Positions 38,827 to 51,382 of a stretch of 64,000 bases of DNA are shown piece after piece. The stretch is from Symsagittifera roscoffensis (lineage: Eukaryota > Xenacoelomorpha > Acoela > Convolutidae). The DNA lies in assembly GCF_963678635.1 (NCBI RefSeq), contig NC_087071.1, positions 39,147,858 to 39,211,857 of the forward strand, in the 5' to 3' direction. The translations under genes and the position numbers were made by a program. The notes beneath the pieces are model-generated. The model saw only the letters and a list, made by a program, of their open reading frames with translations, did no database searches and was not told the origin of the DNA. Numbering within the stretch: the stretch's first letter is position 1; each line of letters opens with the position of its first letter.

Positions 38827-40429
38827 GTAAGTTTACAAGTTTGTTATTTTTGGAGAGAACAAATCGAAAAAAGTTTCAGCATTTGTGAAATCATTGAGTT
38901 TGCCAAATTTGTTCAATGTTGCTTGGCATTGAGTTTTTTCGATAATTTTGATGATAGTGTTTGGATATGACAACTATGAGTAACAATCTGATGGACGCGA
39001 ATTTAGCGTTAAGAATTCCGGATTGAACAAAATGATTATCAACCAATTTAAATTTGTAAAAATAAGGTTTATCATATAAAAAAACCCACAAAGTCTAAAA
39101 CCAAAATATTGTATGCAAATAGTTGATTAGTTTTTTTATATTCAGAATTTTTGAAAGTGTTTTCCAATGAATGAAAATTTTGACTAACCTTCTTTCATGA
39201 ATTGAGAGGAGTGACTCGTACTTTTTTTTTCAAAATTATTTAATTTGACTCATTTTGTAACTATGCATGGTGGCATAAAACTTGCTGTTGGAAACTTTTT
39301 TCGAGTAAGAAATCCCACAGGCAATAAGCATTTTTCGAATTTTGATAATCCTTATTTAAGTTAAAGTAATTGTTTTACACAGATTTTTGTAAAAATTATG
39401 TTAAAAGTTGAATGCATTAATCTCGAGATACTCTGAAATCTGTGAAAAATAAGGTTTGGTTTTTGATAGTATTAGTTTATTTTTAATTGAAGACAAAAAG
39501 ACAAAAACTTAAAAAATTGCGAGCAATATTTTCGGGAGTTTTTCAATTTAGAAATAACTTTCAAATGAACAAAGAAGAAAAATTTTTTCTCAGTTTTGAA
39601 GTAGTAATGTTTTCTATGGAAATTGGTTATTATTCACAGAAGTTTTTTCAATTAAGCATTTTTGCTCTTTCAGAACTATATTTGGCAATCTAGTGCCTCG
39701 GCGGGAAGTAAATAACCACAATAGCTGTCAAGACAGAGAACTAAGTTAACATACCCCCGAGGGTAGTTTAGTTGGATGGTGCGTTTAGTTGAGGAATGAA
39801 TTGTTCTGCTTATCAGAACGAGAAGCGTGTTACACGCTGCATTAAGTATATTTTCCTTATCTCAGCAAAACAGATGAACATAATAAATTTCATTTAGGGA
39901 TCGAATATTTGCCTTCACAATTGCACAATTCATGAAGAAATGAGCACAAGGACTGCAAGGAATTCCACCGCGTGTCGACAAGAAATACGTAATTGATCTG
40001 GGTTGTAACCCCACGGAATCGCAAACGGAATCAATCAAATTTGCTAACCACAGGTTTTTCTTACATAACTGAGAAAAAGAAAAAGAAACAGAAACTTTCC
40101 CCTCTTAGATTTCTTTTTTTAACGCTAAGTTTTCACTATATCAACAAAAATATGAAAAAAAAACTTTCGCACAAAAATAGGAAATAATTGAAAAGTACAT
40201 TTTTTGCATATTATATACGACCCAAGCTCTGAACAGATCAATTACTCACAGTTTGACGTATAATGGATGGTAAAGGATATACCCTGAATTGGTTGAGGAA
40301 TAAAAAAAATGAAGCAAACAAATCTTGTTTCTTCTTTTGAAGATTTCTTGTTGCAGTAGACACAAGAATCAGTGACCTTAGTAGGCACAAAAACATTGTG
40401 TCTTAGGTTTATATCTATAAAATTCAATA
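38827..40429. other. Downstream of dermatopontin-like exons, no further exon proven
   Basis: AT-rich. Contains the candidate acceptor at 39672-39673. No other feature supported. Confidence 0.45.
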
Positions 40430-40803
40430 TACAAACGAAATCTTAAAAAACTGTCGGAAAATTTTTCTTTCGTCTATAGAAAATTCGATTTCCAATGTAG
40501 TGATGCAACCCAAAGAGTAGCAGAATTTAGTTAATCAGTCATGAAAATTGTTAATTTTGTGAAAATTTATCGAGTGAACCAAATGCAAAGGGTTCCAACA
40601 TCAAAATCAAATTTTCTATTCTATCTCAGAATTTTTCTTGTAAGAATCCTACAGCATATTTAAAAATTAGGCTCTGAGCTTGTTAAAAGGAAGGGACATT
40701 TCCTATAAAACAGTTGCAAGACGGTGAATTTTTTTCAAAGGAAGGTGTAAGATAAGATCTTTTCTTGTCAAAGTTTTCAATTTTTTTTCTTGAAAGAAAA
40801 TTC

Positions 40804-41586
40804 CTAATATCCGTTTGAAATTTCTCCGCAGCTCAGATTCCAAAATCGGTAACTCGTAGAAGGCAAAAGACAGGTTTTGCTACATGAGATTACCAAAAAA
40901 GTCAACCTCTCGTGTTTATAGCGGTTACAAACTAATTCAAAGTAATTTGGGCATTTTTTTTGGTAGGTAATTTTTTTTGGCTGGTGTTTGGAAACACAAA
41001 CGAGATGGCTCGACAAAATCGTTTTCCCTGACTTGTCGAGCCATATTGTGAGTGGTAAGCTGTCATGTGTCTCCTTGTCCATGAATGAGAATCCATATTT
41101 TGCTTCAGGCTTGTCAGCTTCCCACTGCTCTTGCTTCTCGTAGTATTCCTTTTTCTTGCTCAAGCTGTCAGCATTCTGGTGCTTCTCCGTTGTTCTGTGT
41201 TCAATTATCATGTTGTAAACATCTAGTCATACTATCCATCTCCCGATGTAACTTTGGTCCATTTAGAACGTTTTCAGCCAAGAGAGTGTTTGAATGGCTC
41301 TGTTGTAGTTTGAATGGCTCACTGCCCAGGTATTTTTCCACAAAAGTGACCACCACAAAATTTTCCGCTTTGGGCGCCCAAACTTCGTTTCCGTATCGCT
41401 CAGTACTTTGCTCCTGTTTGCTATCGGTCTCAAGACGATCTTGTTATTCCATGCTTGCTCTCGATGGAGTATGCCAGAAATCGTCACCACTGAAGCAACT
41501 GTGTCTAGGACATACATGCCATTCTCCAAGAAATTACAGCACCCGATTTCCGCTTTACGTTTTCGAGAAAACGTCCAAATTCCCAT
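40804..41586 (-). pseudogene. RNase H fragment (unit 2)
   Basis: Minus-strand pieces with MYVLDTVASVVTISGILHRE (41586 on) and HQNADSLSKKKEYYEKQ (41211 on) match the RNase H of copy B (TDASVVAISGILHQ, HQNADSLSKK). The first catalytic Asp context is changed (TVAS) and the frames are broken. Confidence 0.8.
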
Positions 41587-42223
41587 CTAACACATCCTTG
41601 ATGTCTTCGAGCTGATCGTCTGATAAATTCCCCCTTAAGTGTTTAATTTCTGGTAACACCTGTTTTTCCATTTCCAATTCCTCTAGTGTGCGTCTTACCG
41701 GAAAAGTCGAACAGCTCGAAAGTCCATTCTCTGTTTCTGACTTAAGTGAATCGGTAAGAACTGATAATTTTTTTTCCTCACTCTACTCACGATACAAATC
41801 TTGTCCATGTGATCCGGACAGTCAAGAACTTCATATTTTAAAAAAAAATTCAGTAATTTCATATTTAGTTTTCAACGGCAATGCGTATCCCAGTCCCTTC
41901 CCTCTCTGGATTGTGATTGGCGTATCAAGAGTATTCAGCAAGACACTGAAGCAGAGGCCACTCTTGGTGATCGAGAATGATCTGCCTCATATAATAGCAC
42001 ATTGGCTTTTCGGATTTGGTACTGTACATACAAGCTTTTTATGACTGGGTTCATTGTAGTTCTTCAATCTCAAAATTACTAGTGCAGCCTCATTCTCTTT
42101 CAACCTCACCCTCCTACTCACAAAAACTGGAGCTTTGTTTTCCTTTGACATTATCAAATTTACCGGTTTTACTACGTACTTCTTTTCCGGATTTCAAACT
42201 CTGTACATTGCATAGATCAACAG

Positions 42224-42837
42224 TTACATCAAAACTCTGATGAAATCCCTGCCTAAAATGAATTGATCCGACTCGTCTAGGTTTTTCACTACAAGGAAAC
42301 TCATCCACGGGCTGCGTTCCCTCAGATTTAAGGCTATCAATGGAGTTCTGCCAAGGACCCTTAGTGTTCCCGTGTTTGCCGCTGACAGCCGGACTCTGGA
42401 GTCTCTTAAAACATCTTTGTCAAATTTCATTCGGCTCCATGTTTCTGTTGGTATAACGCTCAAGACAGCTACCGTATCCATTAGTCCTTTTAACGGAGTC
42501 TTTTTTTGTTTATTTCTAGTACATGTGCAGAGACGTCTTCTTTCGTTTCCTCTAGCATGGCGCGACGCCCAATCGATCTAACTTTCAGTTCCTCTCGACC
42601 CACATAGATTTGACCCATCGGGTCCACGTCAGACGCTATCATTGCCTTTGTACAGATATTGATTCCATCTAAGTTTAGCTTGACCTCGTGTGGGCCATAC
42701 GCTGCTGTGTATCTGCCGTCTACCCTAATCGAATTTCCGCCACCTTTCATCAGTAACGCTCTAAGTGCTCTCGAAGAAGTATGTGGACTAATGGTACACA
42801 AATAGTCAATATATACATAGAGTCTGTGTTGGGTCAC
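42224..42837 (-). pseudogene. Protease region fragment (unit 2)
   Basis: 42837-42490 matches the pre-protease part of copy B (RALRALLMKGGG, YGPHEVKLNLDGINICTKA). 42481-42224 covers MDTVAVLSVIPTETW through QFILGRDFIRV. The active-site DTG context reads DTVA, so Gly is lost. Confidence 0.8.
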
Positions 42838-43289
42838 TGGGTTTGCTCAAATTCGTCGTGTTTTGTGGCCACCTACCGTGGATTTTGACATTATTCTCGC
42901 ACCTATTTTCTTGATCCCGACTGGTTTTTCAGTTTTTATTTTCAAGCTGTTGCAGTTGCTCCTGATCTTCAGATTGCCGACTGTCTTAGGTTCGAATCTT
43001 GCCGTTGAAAGTGTTTAGTTTCTTTGCTGTTTATCAAATTCCTGTTTCAGCTTTTTTTCGATCACCTTTGTTGCCAAGTCTTGTTTTACTTTGTTGATTG
43101 CATCTGCTGCCGCCTTTTGATAGCTTATCTCCAGGGAACCTTGTGTTGCGTCCCTTCGGCAACTCTCTCTTCGGTCACTGCCTTTACAGATTTTGCCAAC
43201 AACTCATTATTTAGCACGCATTTGTTCTGCAAGTCATTCTCAGACTGTCTATTCTTGGTATTTTACACAGCCGCAAACATTAACTTGTG

Positions 43290-43900
43290 TTTTGGGTTAT
43301 TCTGATTTTTCATTGCTTCCTAAAACAGGGGAAAGTCCATTCTGAAGTGACCTTTTTGCTTACAGAAGAAGCATTATCTCGCACCAATCTTGGTGATCAA
43401 GCCACTGTAGAACTCAAGTTCTTCCATCTGACTCAAGTCATCTTCATCCGGTGAATATCCCAAGCTTTACATCCCTTGCTTAAAATCGGTGCAATCCGCT
43501 GCATGATGATCTGCCAATCCACTGTTTGCACATGAACATTGCCTGCCCATGTCGTTTCTCGGCGTGTACCACGTCGACCTTTGTTGTTGGCTTCTACCTT
43601 GCAGATTTTGACCGTCTGAAAGTTAATACTTCTTTGGTTTCATTAACATGTACTCTCTAGATTTCTCTCTCATCTCTTCTGGAGTTGGTGGGTCTTAGTT
43701 CGTCACTTTTCACCCGCTCGAAAAACATTGAAGCAGTGCTAATCATTCGTCATCGCATCGTCTGCAAATTTCACTGTTTGAAGGTTCAATTTCATCAGGT
43801 TTTGTTTATAGACGTGCCAAGGGGGAAGGTATGGGTCTCGACCACATCAAATAATTTCTGTCTGGACACCGTTCCTCGATTTCGATCTCGGGGTGCCTGA
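43290..43900 (-). pseudogene. Gag tail with CCHC knuckles (unit 2)
   Basis: On the minus strand around 43530-43490 the knuckle reads SCANSGLADHHAADC, with the second Cys ligand changed to Ser but the fourth retained. A second knuckle (CFFCKQKGHF) lies near 43370. Several stops are present. Confidence 0.7.
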
Positions 43901-43959
43901 GGTCGTGTCCACTGTTGGATTGACAGGTCCCAATATCCGTCGCGTATGAATGGTTCTCC

Positions 43960-44350
43960 TAGCATGTCATTACGTCCGACATCTGCCCTTACTTTCTGGA
44001 GCTCTGCGGCACCTGGGGCACTGCTGGGACTGATCCCAGACGTGTCTCTAGATTAGGAGGCACGAAGGTCAAAATCGCCGGTTCATTCGTGGCTTCTTCC
44101 ACTCTAAGCACTCCTGTGTCGAAGAGTTCAAACTCCAACTCCTCTAATCGTTCCTGAAAAACACGATTCATCCAGCCTTGCCTCGTCCCTCTATACTGTC
44201 AAAATGAATTCTATCAGTGGTGAATCTGGCCTGATCCACAGCTCTCAGCTCATGTTCTAAATCCATCAGGATCTTTCTTCCAGCACTTTGATTTGCCAGG
44301 TTTCGCACGATGTTGTTCCATCTGATGACTTTTTTGGTGTTTCTTCTTCC
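43960..44350 (-). pseudogene. ORF3 SGNH-domain fragment fused into a Gag context (unit 2)
   Basis: 44171-43989 encodes MNRVFQERLEELEFELFDTG and ETRLGSVPAVPQVPQ, matching ORF3 of copy B near codons 570-640. Upstream of about 44352 the sequence switches abruptly to capsid-type Gag, and downstream of 43960 to the Gag tail. The ORF3 piece is therefore embedded in a Gag-Pol copy. Confidence 0.75.
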
Positions 44351-44352
44351 TG

Positions 44353-45922
44353 TCTCCTTTTTAAAATCTCATCACAGCTTAGTGCCCCTTCATTCCGGAT
44401 CCGAAACGATTCAACAGAATTTCGAAAATCTTCTCAGCAGTGTCACGTTCTTCTTTCTTCTTGGCTACCACGTACTTCAGTGCCGTGCCTCCCAGATTGT
44501 TTAGTATCGCTGTGTAGGCTTGACTTTCATCATTCAAGTTGTCTTGCTCAAGATGTAGGCCCATAATTTCAACCCAGGTGTCAATGCAGCCATCCAAATT
44601 GTCATTTGACTCCTTTGGTTTCTTGGAAAGCTTTCTCGGTTTGCATCTCCCTCTATTGTTCGACTCCATGTGTCTCGTAGCAAATCTTTCTAATGTCCTG
44701 TTCATTATTTCCTGTCAGGGCATCCGGTATTACACTTGTGTGTGTTTCCGTATCCCTGTTGAGCTCGACACCCCTCCTTTTATTGCCATTTTTGTCATCC
44801 CTGATCCTTTGCTTTTATGGGTCCGAATCAAAGGAGTAGATTCCTGTTTCTTGCGATGAGGTTCCACAAAGTCCAACCTTTTACCAGGTTGCCTCTCAGT
44901 TTTGTCTATTATTCTTTATTAATAGAGTTTCTCGATAGCGCATCCAATTTGGACTGTACTGCACAGAAAATCTCCGCTTGGTCTCTGCTCATCGTGTCCA
45001 TTTTCGTCTCTAGATTCCATAATTTGTCGTTTACGGTTTCATGCCGCCTTTTTGTTACGTCCAAATTACTCTGGATAAATTTCTCCCGTTCCCTGAAAGA
45101 CGTCTCCACTCTTTCAGCCATCTGTTGTAGCTTCTCATCAGTTGCTCTTGCTAAGGTGAAGTAGTTGTCAAGGTTCTCTTTTTTTTGTGTCGGAGCTCCA
45201 TTCTGATTTCCTGGCATACTCCTCGCTACTCTCTAGTGTTTTTCCATCTGTTCTAACTTTAGCATCAAGTCTCCCAACTCAGCTAAAATGCTTTAGATTC
45301 TGCCACTTGCCTTTCTGAGTAACCCGCCGTTCTCTCTGTGATCTGTTCCTCTCCTTGGTCAGCTTCCGTTGCTTTAGCGGAAACCGTTCCGAAGGTCTAG
45401 CTTTTGTCGGTTCCTGTTATCACCTCTTCCTTATTTTTCGGTTTCATCCTCACCATATCAGCAATTTTCTCCGTGAAGAATGTCCTCTTTGTCTGTGAAT
45501 TGTCCTTTATTGGTTCCGGTGTGTTGCCAATGACCTCGTTTCTACTGCTTATTGGTGAGAAATCAAAGTTTTTGTTCCTTGATCTTCTGCAGTTTGCATT
45601 GGCGTCAATTCCGTAGTCTTTCTTTCGACTTCATCTATGCTCTGTTCAAGCGTCTCAAGTTCAACTTCCTTGATAGGCTCACTCCTTCTGTTTTATGAGC
45701 TTTTCATCAGTTGTCTCCTCTTTTTTGCTTCTCGTTTTCATCATGCCAACTGAAATATGTTTTTTCGTTGATCTTTGTTTCGTTGTTATTAGTGTCTGTC
45801 TCGGTTGCTTTATTGGTTTGATTTTGCCCGTCTCCAAAATTGAATTGCATTGAAGAAAAATCTACCAATCCCTTTCTTTCCACTAAAGTTTTTAAAACAG
45901 ATCCTGTCGAGCGTGTATTCAA
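44353..45922 (-). pseudogene. Gag N-region and capsid fragment of another family member
   Basis: 44705-44379 has CIDTWVEIMGLHLEQDNL, LGGTALKYVVAKK and ILLNRFGSGMKGH, clearly parallel to copy B Gag. 45217-44909 is a coiled-coil stretch (MAERVETSFREREKFIQSN), and 45922-45707 a hydrophilic start. About 55-60% similar to copy B, with frame breaks, so it belongs to an older or distinct subfamily. Confidence 0.75.
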
Positions 45923-45954
45923 CAGTCCGATTTAAAAGTTAGTTCTCATTCAGT

Positions 45955-46095
45955 AGATGCTTTCCCAGGACTCAAGTGTTGGAACACTTAAATTACTGTC
46001 CCAGGACCAAGTGTTGGGACAATTAATTCACTCTACTAACACTAAGTGTCGGGATACTTATTTTACTATCCCAGGGCTAAGTGTTTTGGTAAACT
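45955..46095. repeat. Short tandem repeat, tcccaggac-aagtgttgg units
   Basis: Four imperfect ~40-base units with cccaggactcaagtgttgga, cccaggaccaagtgttggga, aacactaagtgtcggga and cccagggctaagtgttttgg. Confidence 0.75.
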
Positions 46096-46129
46096 TAATT
46101 TATTTTTTCCGATTTATTTCTGTTAAATA

Positions 46130-49100
46130 CAATAAACAAACGAAATCTTAAGAAATTGTCGGAAAATTTTTCTTCCGTCTGTGGAAAACTCAAATTCTAA
46201 GTTAGCGAAGCACCCAAAAGACTAGCAAAACTCACTCAACCAGTCGTGAAAAATGTTTATTTTGTGAAGTCTATCGAGTGAACTAAATTCAAAGGTCTTC
46301 CCACTTCAAACTCAAGATTTTGCAGCTATCTTAGAACTTTTCATAAACGAACCTTACAGCATCTTTAAAAATTGGGCTCTGAGATTGTTACAAGGAGGGA
46401 CTTTTTCTCACAAGAAAGGTATGGGATAGGGTCTTTTCTCGCAAAAATTTTAAAATTTTTTTCTTTTAAAACATTTCTTAATACCATTTTGAAAAATTCC
46501 GCAGCTCAGACAACAAAAGCAGTAGTTCGTAGAAGACAAATGGGCATTTTGCTACATGATTTGACCAAAAAATCAGCCTCTTGTGTTTTCAGCGTTTACA
46601 AACACATTCAAAAAGTTTTAAGCAATTTTTTTTTGGAGGTAAGATTTTTTGCTGGTGTCTAGAAACACCAGTGAGATTGCTCGACAAGATTAACTTCCCT
46701 GACTTGTGGAGCCATCTCGTGAGTGGTAAGTTGTCATATGTCTCCTTGTACATGAATCAAAATCCATCTTTTATTTCAGACCTGTCAGCTTGAGCAAGAA
46801 TTCCGTTTTCTTGCTCAAGCTGTCAGCATTCTGGTGCTTATCCCCTATCTTGTGTTCAATTATCATGTCGTTATCATCTAGTGGTACTATCCGTCTTAGG
46901 CTCTCAGATTCGGCTCAGGAAAACTGATGCAACTGATCGTTTATGCCGGCGAACACTACTGTTATCGAGTTTATTTCAGTTTGTCGTTGGACCCGATTGC
47001 CATTGACACAGAGTGCATCAAATCCAGGTCGGTTGCCGCCATCATTGTCACGTCATGCCAAAACAAGGACTTACAAGTGTGCACGTAGTCCGAGCTCGCA
47101 ACTACTAATAGCTTGGCTTTCCTCATCTCCAACTTGTCGTACGCCGCAAAGATAGTCTCGCCCATTCGAAACTTTTCAGCTCGCCATATCTTTCGACATC
47201 ACCTTCTTGGGCTAGTGGTTTTGGATAAGCACTTTTTTCACGTGAGATGGAGGCGCCCGCACTCGTTTAAACATCTTCTCTTCACATGTTGGCCTATTGG
47301 TGCTCTGGTCTTCAGAAATCTGCCTGGCCTCTCTTCTCAATTCTCTTCGCCATGGCTCAATCTTACGTCCTGCAAGGGTCTGGCGTTTACTGGATCCATG
47401 GTGTTATTTGAGGGCAGTCGCTCAAGGTCAGCAAATGTTAATGCCGTTGTACAGATATTGATTCCATCTAAGTTTAGCTTGACCTCGTGTGGGCCATACG
47501 CTGCTGTGTATCTGCCGTCTACCCTAATCGAATTTCCGCCACCTTTCATCAGTAACGCTCTAAGTGCTCTCGAAGAAGTATGTGGACTAATGGTACACAA
47601 ATAGTCAATATATACATAGAGTCTGTGTTGGGTCACTAGGTTTGCTCAAATTCGTCGTGTTTTGTGGCCACCTACCGTGGATTTTGACATTATTTTCTTT
47701 ATCCCGACTGGTTTTTCAGTTTTTATTTTCAAGCTGTTGCAGTTGCTCCTGATCTTCAGATTGCCGACTGTCTTAGGTTCGAATCTTGCCGTTGAAAGTG
47801 TTTAGTTTCTTTGCTGTTTATCAAATTCCTGTTTCAGCTTTTTTTCGATCACCTTTGTTGCCAAGTCTTGTTTCACTTTGTTGATTGCATCTGCTGCCGC
47901 CTTTTGATAGATTATCTCCAGGGAACCTTGTGTTGCGTCCCTTCGGCAACTCTCTCTTCGGTCACTGCCTTCACAGATTTTGCCAACAACTCATTATTTA
48001 GCACGCATTTGTTCTGCAAGTCATTCTCAGACTGTCTATTCTTGGTATTTTACACAGCCGCAAGCATTAACTTGTGTTTTGGGTTATTCTGATTTTTCAT
48101 TGCTTCCCAAAACAGGGGAAAGTCCATTCTGAAGTGACCTTTTTGCTTACAGAAGAAGCATTATCTCGCACCAATCTTGGTGATCAAGCCACTGTAGAAC
48201 TCAAGTTCTTCCATCTGACTCAAGTCATCTTCATCCGGTGAATATCCCAAGCTTTTCATCCCTTGCTTAAAAGCGGTGCAATCCGCTGCATGATGATCTG
48301 CCAATCCACAGTTTGCACATGAACATTGCCTGCCCATGTCGTTTCTCGGCGTGTACCACGTCGACCTTTGTTGTTGGCTTCTACCTTGCAGATTTTGACC
48401 GTCTGAAAGTTAATACTTCTTTGGTTTCATTAACATGTACTCTCTAGATTTCTCTCTCATCTCTTCTGGAGTTGGTGGGTCTTAGTTCGTCACTTTTCAC
48501 CCGATCGAAAAACATTGAAGCAGTGCTAATCATTCGTCATCGCATCGTCTGCAAATTTCACTGTTTGAAGGTTCAATTTCATCAGGTTTTGTTTATAGAC
48601 GTGCCAGGGGGAAGGTATGGGTCTCGACCACATCAAATAAATTCTGTCTGGACACCGTATCTCGATTTCGATCTCGGGGTGCCTGAGGTCGTGTCCACTG
48701 TTGGATTGACAGGTCCCAATATCCGTCGCGTATGAATGGTTCTCCTAGCATGTCATTACGTCCGACATCTGCCCTTACTTTCTGGAGCTCTGCGGCACCT
48801 GGGGCACTGCTGGGACTGATCCCAGACGTGTCTCTAGATTAGGAGGCACGAAGGTCAAAATCGCCGGCTCATTCGTGGCTTCTTCCACTCTAAGCACTCC
48901 TGTGTCGAAGAGTTCAAACTCCAACTCCTCTAATCGTTCCTGGAAAACACGATTCATCCAGCCTTGCCTCGTCCCTCTATACTGTCAAAATGAATTCTAT
49001 CAGTGGTGAATCTGGCCTGATCCACAGCTCTCAGCTCATGTTCTAAATCCATCAGGATCTTTCTTCCAGCACTTTGATTTGCCAGGTTTCGCACGATGTT

Positions 49101-49135
49101 GTTCCATCTGATGACTTTTTTGTTGTTTCTTCTTC
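46130..49135 (-). mobile_element. Rearranged Gypsy unit 1 (decayed)
   Basis: Minus-strand order: end of ORF3 SGNH domain (49135-48775), Gag tail and knuckles (48700-47800), pre-protease fragment (47636-47447), an unmatched stretch (47446-46870), RNase H end (46860-46690) and noncoding DNA. The knuckle near 48310 reads SCANCGLADHHAADC, fully intact. It joins copy C at its right side without a break, because 49135-48775 is also the end of copy C ORF3. Confidence 0.7.
47337..47636 (-). pseudogene. Pre-protease fragment (unit 1)
   Basis: Identical by eye to the start of 42837-42490 through DGINICT, then diverges at about 47447 into unrelated sequence. This marks a rearrangement breakpoint. Confidence 0.8.
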
Positions 49136-50405
49136 CTGTCGACGATATCGCTCGCGTGCTCATCGGTATGGTGCAGACGGTTAGTACCGAGCATTTAAAC
49201 TTCTGCCATAGCGTGTTAAATAGGCATTCCATCATCGATTCCCATTGAGCTTCTTCCTCGTCTGAGCTCCTGACATGTTGTTAGTGCCTATTAGAATCAT
49301 AGGTCCAGAATTCTTTCTGGGTTCATCAACTCCACCATTCGATATAATTAGGCTATTGTGGCGCCTGCAAAAGCTATCACCGTAGTGATCCATGAGGGTC
49401 TTAAATTCTGCAGAAGTCTCACCAGACTATCGCCCAATATCAAAGGCGACATCCCGAGCGGCAGTTGCTGCATGTTCATTGCTGAAATCCACGTCGATCG
49501 ATTGAAACACGCTCGCATGTCCGTATCTGGAACTCTTGTGAAGTTTTTCTCAATCTGGCTGTTCTTCTGTATGTCAAATACGCGGGAAATTTTCTTCATA
49601 GGCATTACCCTTACTTTCCTGCCTCCCTATCAGGGACTTTTGAGGTCTCTGTTGGTTTTGACGCGGCAGCACTACCCGTTTTCTCCATACTTTGCTTGTA
49701 TTGTCAATCGTCCCATAGGCTGAAGTCACCCCGGAACCTGTCACATTCCTTTTGGCCACAAGTCGTTCAGCTGTTTCTATAAGCTTTATCACAGTTTGCT
49801 CCACGACAGGATCAACTAGGGTGTCACTTGGATCCCGGATTTTCACTCTGCCGGCTGCTGCTGGGATTTGCTCTTCCGTTGTTTGGCTCGCTCCAGTTCG
49901 TCTTTCGTTTTCTTCAGATTTATGATCGTTTCGATCGTCTGGAATTCCTCCTCTACTCTCGCCCGTTTTGGTGGCATAGCTGCTCTCAGTTGTGAAGTAG
50001 ATGAGGCTGCCTCGCTATTAACTTCCTGATGCATTCTCCTCAGTCCAGGCCTAGGCTTGGTCGGGAGAGGCATCTCACCTGGTTGGTTGGTCCTGGAACT
50101 TCCCAATCCAGGCTCGCTCGCCAAGTCACTTCCTGAGAGAGCCCCGTTTCTCCACCTAATAACCCTCGTGTTTGGCGATCTTGTACTCCCTGCTGCCTAT
50201 CAGCGGATATCAAAAAGACTTCCGTGAGGCGGTCCTCACGGTTGTAGTGCCCTAAGAGGTTTATAAAGGTGGCCAGCAGCCTGACTACCTCTGGGTCCTA
50301 CAGAGCGAAGTCTCGATCCATGAGCCGTTGATAGATCTCATCTATAATCGGTCCTACATAAGCATCCGCTAGGTCCATCAGCTCATCCAAGTCAAAGTTA
50401 TCCAT
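48775..50405 (-). pseudogene. ORF3 of copy C with SGNH-like domain
   Basis: ATG at 50405 begins MDNFDLDELMD as in copy B. Fragments: 50124-49843 (N-part and coiled coil), 49846-49574, 49605-49348 (LILGDSLVRLL, with the canonical GDS; Ser codon 49428-49426), 49235-48954 (TTDRIHFDS, the DxxH block) and 48957-48775. Block III reads GTNN near 49290, so its Asp is lost. Several frame breaks. The C-terminal region found in copy B (codons ~640-826) is absent. Confidence 0.8.
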
Positions 50406-50418
50406 TTTGCACGACTCG

Positions 50419-50485
50419 GTTTGATTATCAGTTTGCGCATGATTATCAGTTTGATTCGTATGATTATCAGTTTGATTATCATTTT
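50419..50485. repeat. Short tandem repeat gattatcagttt
   Basis: Five close copies of (t)gattatcagtttg just upstream of the copy C ORF3 start, in the spacer that in copy B carries no such repeat. Confidence 0.8.
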
Positions 50486-50809
50486 GAAATCTGATGAATA
50501 ATTAAATGATCAATCAGGATCTAGGAAAGAGGTCACGAGTATCACATTTGTCAACATTACTCCACCTTTGTGTTTAAGTTGATTTAAAACGGTCAGATAA
50601 AAAGATTCTAATCTTGAAATATATTAAAATCAGTTCATTTCTAAAACCTTGGAATTTTGACCTAAGAATGGACAGTCCAAATTTTGGATCTTTTCCTAAG
50701 ATCATCTTTCGGTCATTCGTGGTCGCTAACCGTTCCATACCCAAGGTCCGAACAACATAACACATAACCTATCGCATATAACTTAACACATCCTACACCC
50801 ACCCTACAC

Positions 50810-51340
50810 TCAGCCTATGCTCAAATAAAATTTCTTATGTAAGTATACTTGTATAATAGTATCAGAAAAAATTACGTGTATCAGTGCATACAGCTCCCGT
50901 GGATGCTGTCGTCCTGGGTTTGGGTCGTATACCGGAAGCGAGAGTTCTTTTACCTCCCTTTGCACTGGGAAGTCTCTCAGTCTCGTGAAGGACAGAACCA
51001 TGTCTTCGTGATCCACATGCTGCTTCTCCGTCGCCCTCGTCACCAAGAAGCGTAGGTACTTTCCTGGTAATTGCGAAGCCGCCGGAGGCAAGGCTGCTAC
51101 ACCTCCTATTCTTGGTATTTGCTTCCACAGGAATTCTATGTTTTTATATTATCTCTCAAAATCTGCTGCTAACTTTGTCCTAAAACGCATGTCCGCTGTG
51201 ATCGCTATCGCACATGTCCTAGTTGTAATTATAAAATCGCTATCTGTTAGTATTATGCTACTCGAGTATTCATTTGGCAAGTTAAATATGAGTCTACTAC
51301 TCTACCTATGTCTGGTTTCTTAGGATCTTCGCCTGTTTCT
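50810..51340 (-). pseudogene. Macro-like domain of copy C
   Basis: 51091-50810 encodes SQLPGKYLRFLVTRATEKQHV, LSFTRLRDFPVQREVKELSL and PVYDPNPGRQHPRELYALIH, about 80% identical by eye to copy B 15570-15840. The first half lies at 51340-51130 in a broken frame. In the conserved frame it continues from Pol, supporting the view that the domain is the C-terminus of the polyprotein. Confidence 0.65.
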
Positions 51341-51382
51341 GCTTCTATTTTTTTATTAATAATTTTTCAACGTGGGTAAGTC

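Larger units (their letters stand above)
40430..44350 (-). mobile_element. Rearranged Gypsy unit 2 (decayed)
   Basis: Reading on the minus strand from 44350: an SGNH-domain fragment of ORF3, Gag tail and CCHC knuckles, protease, RNase H, then noncoding DNA. The same outer ends are seen in unit 1 (46130-49135). For example 40430-41000 resembles 46130-46690, and 42651-44340 is ~98% identical by eye to 47447-49135. Sub-parts are listed below. Confidence 0.75.

Noticed and set aside
39755..39800. tRNA gene near tagtttagttggatggtgc
   Set aside because: An A-box-like string is present, but no B box lies at the right distance and no cloverleaf can be drawn.
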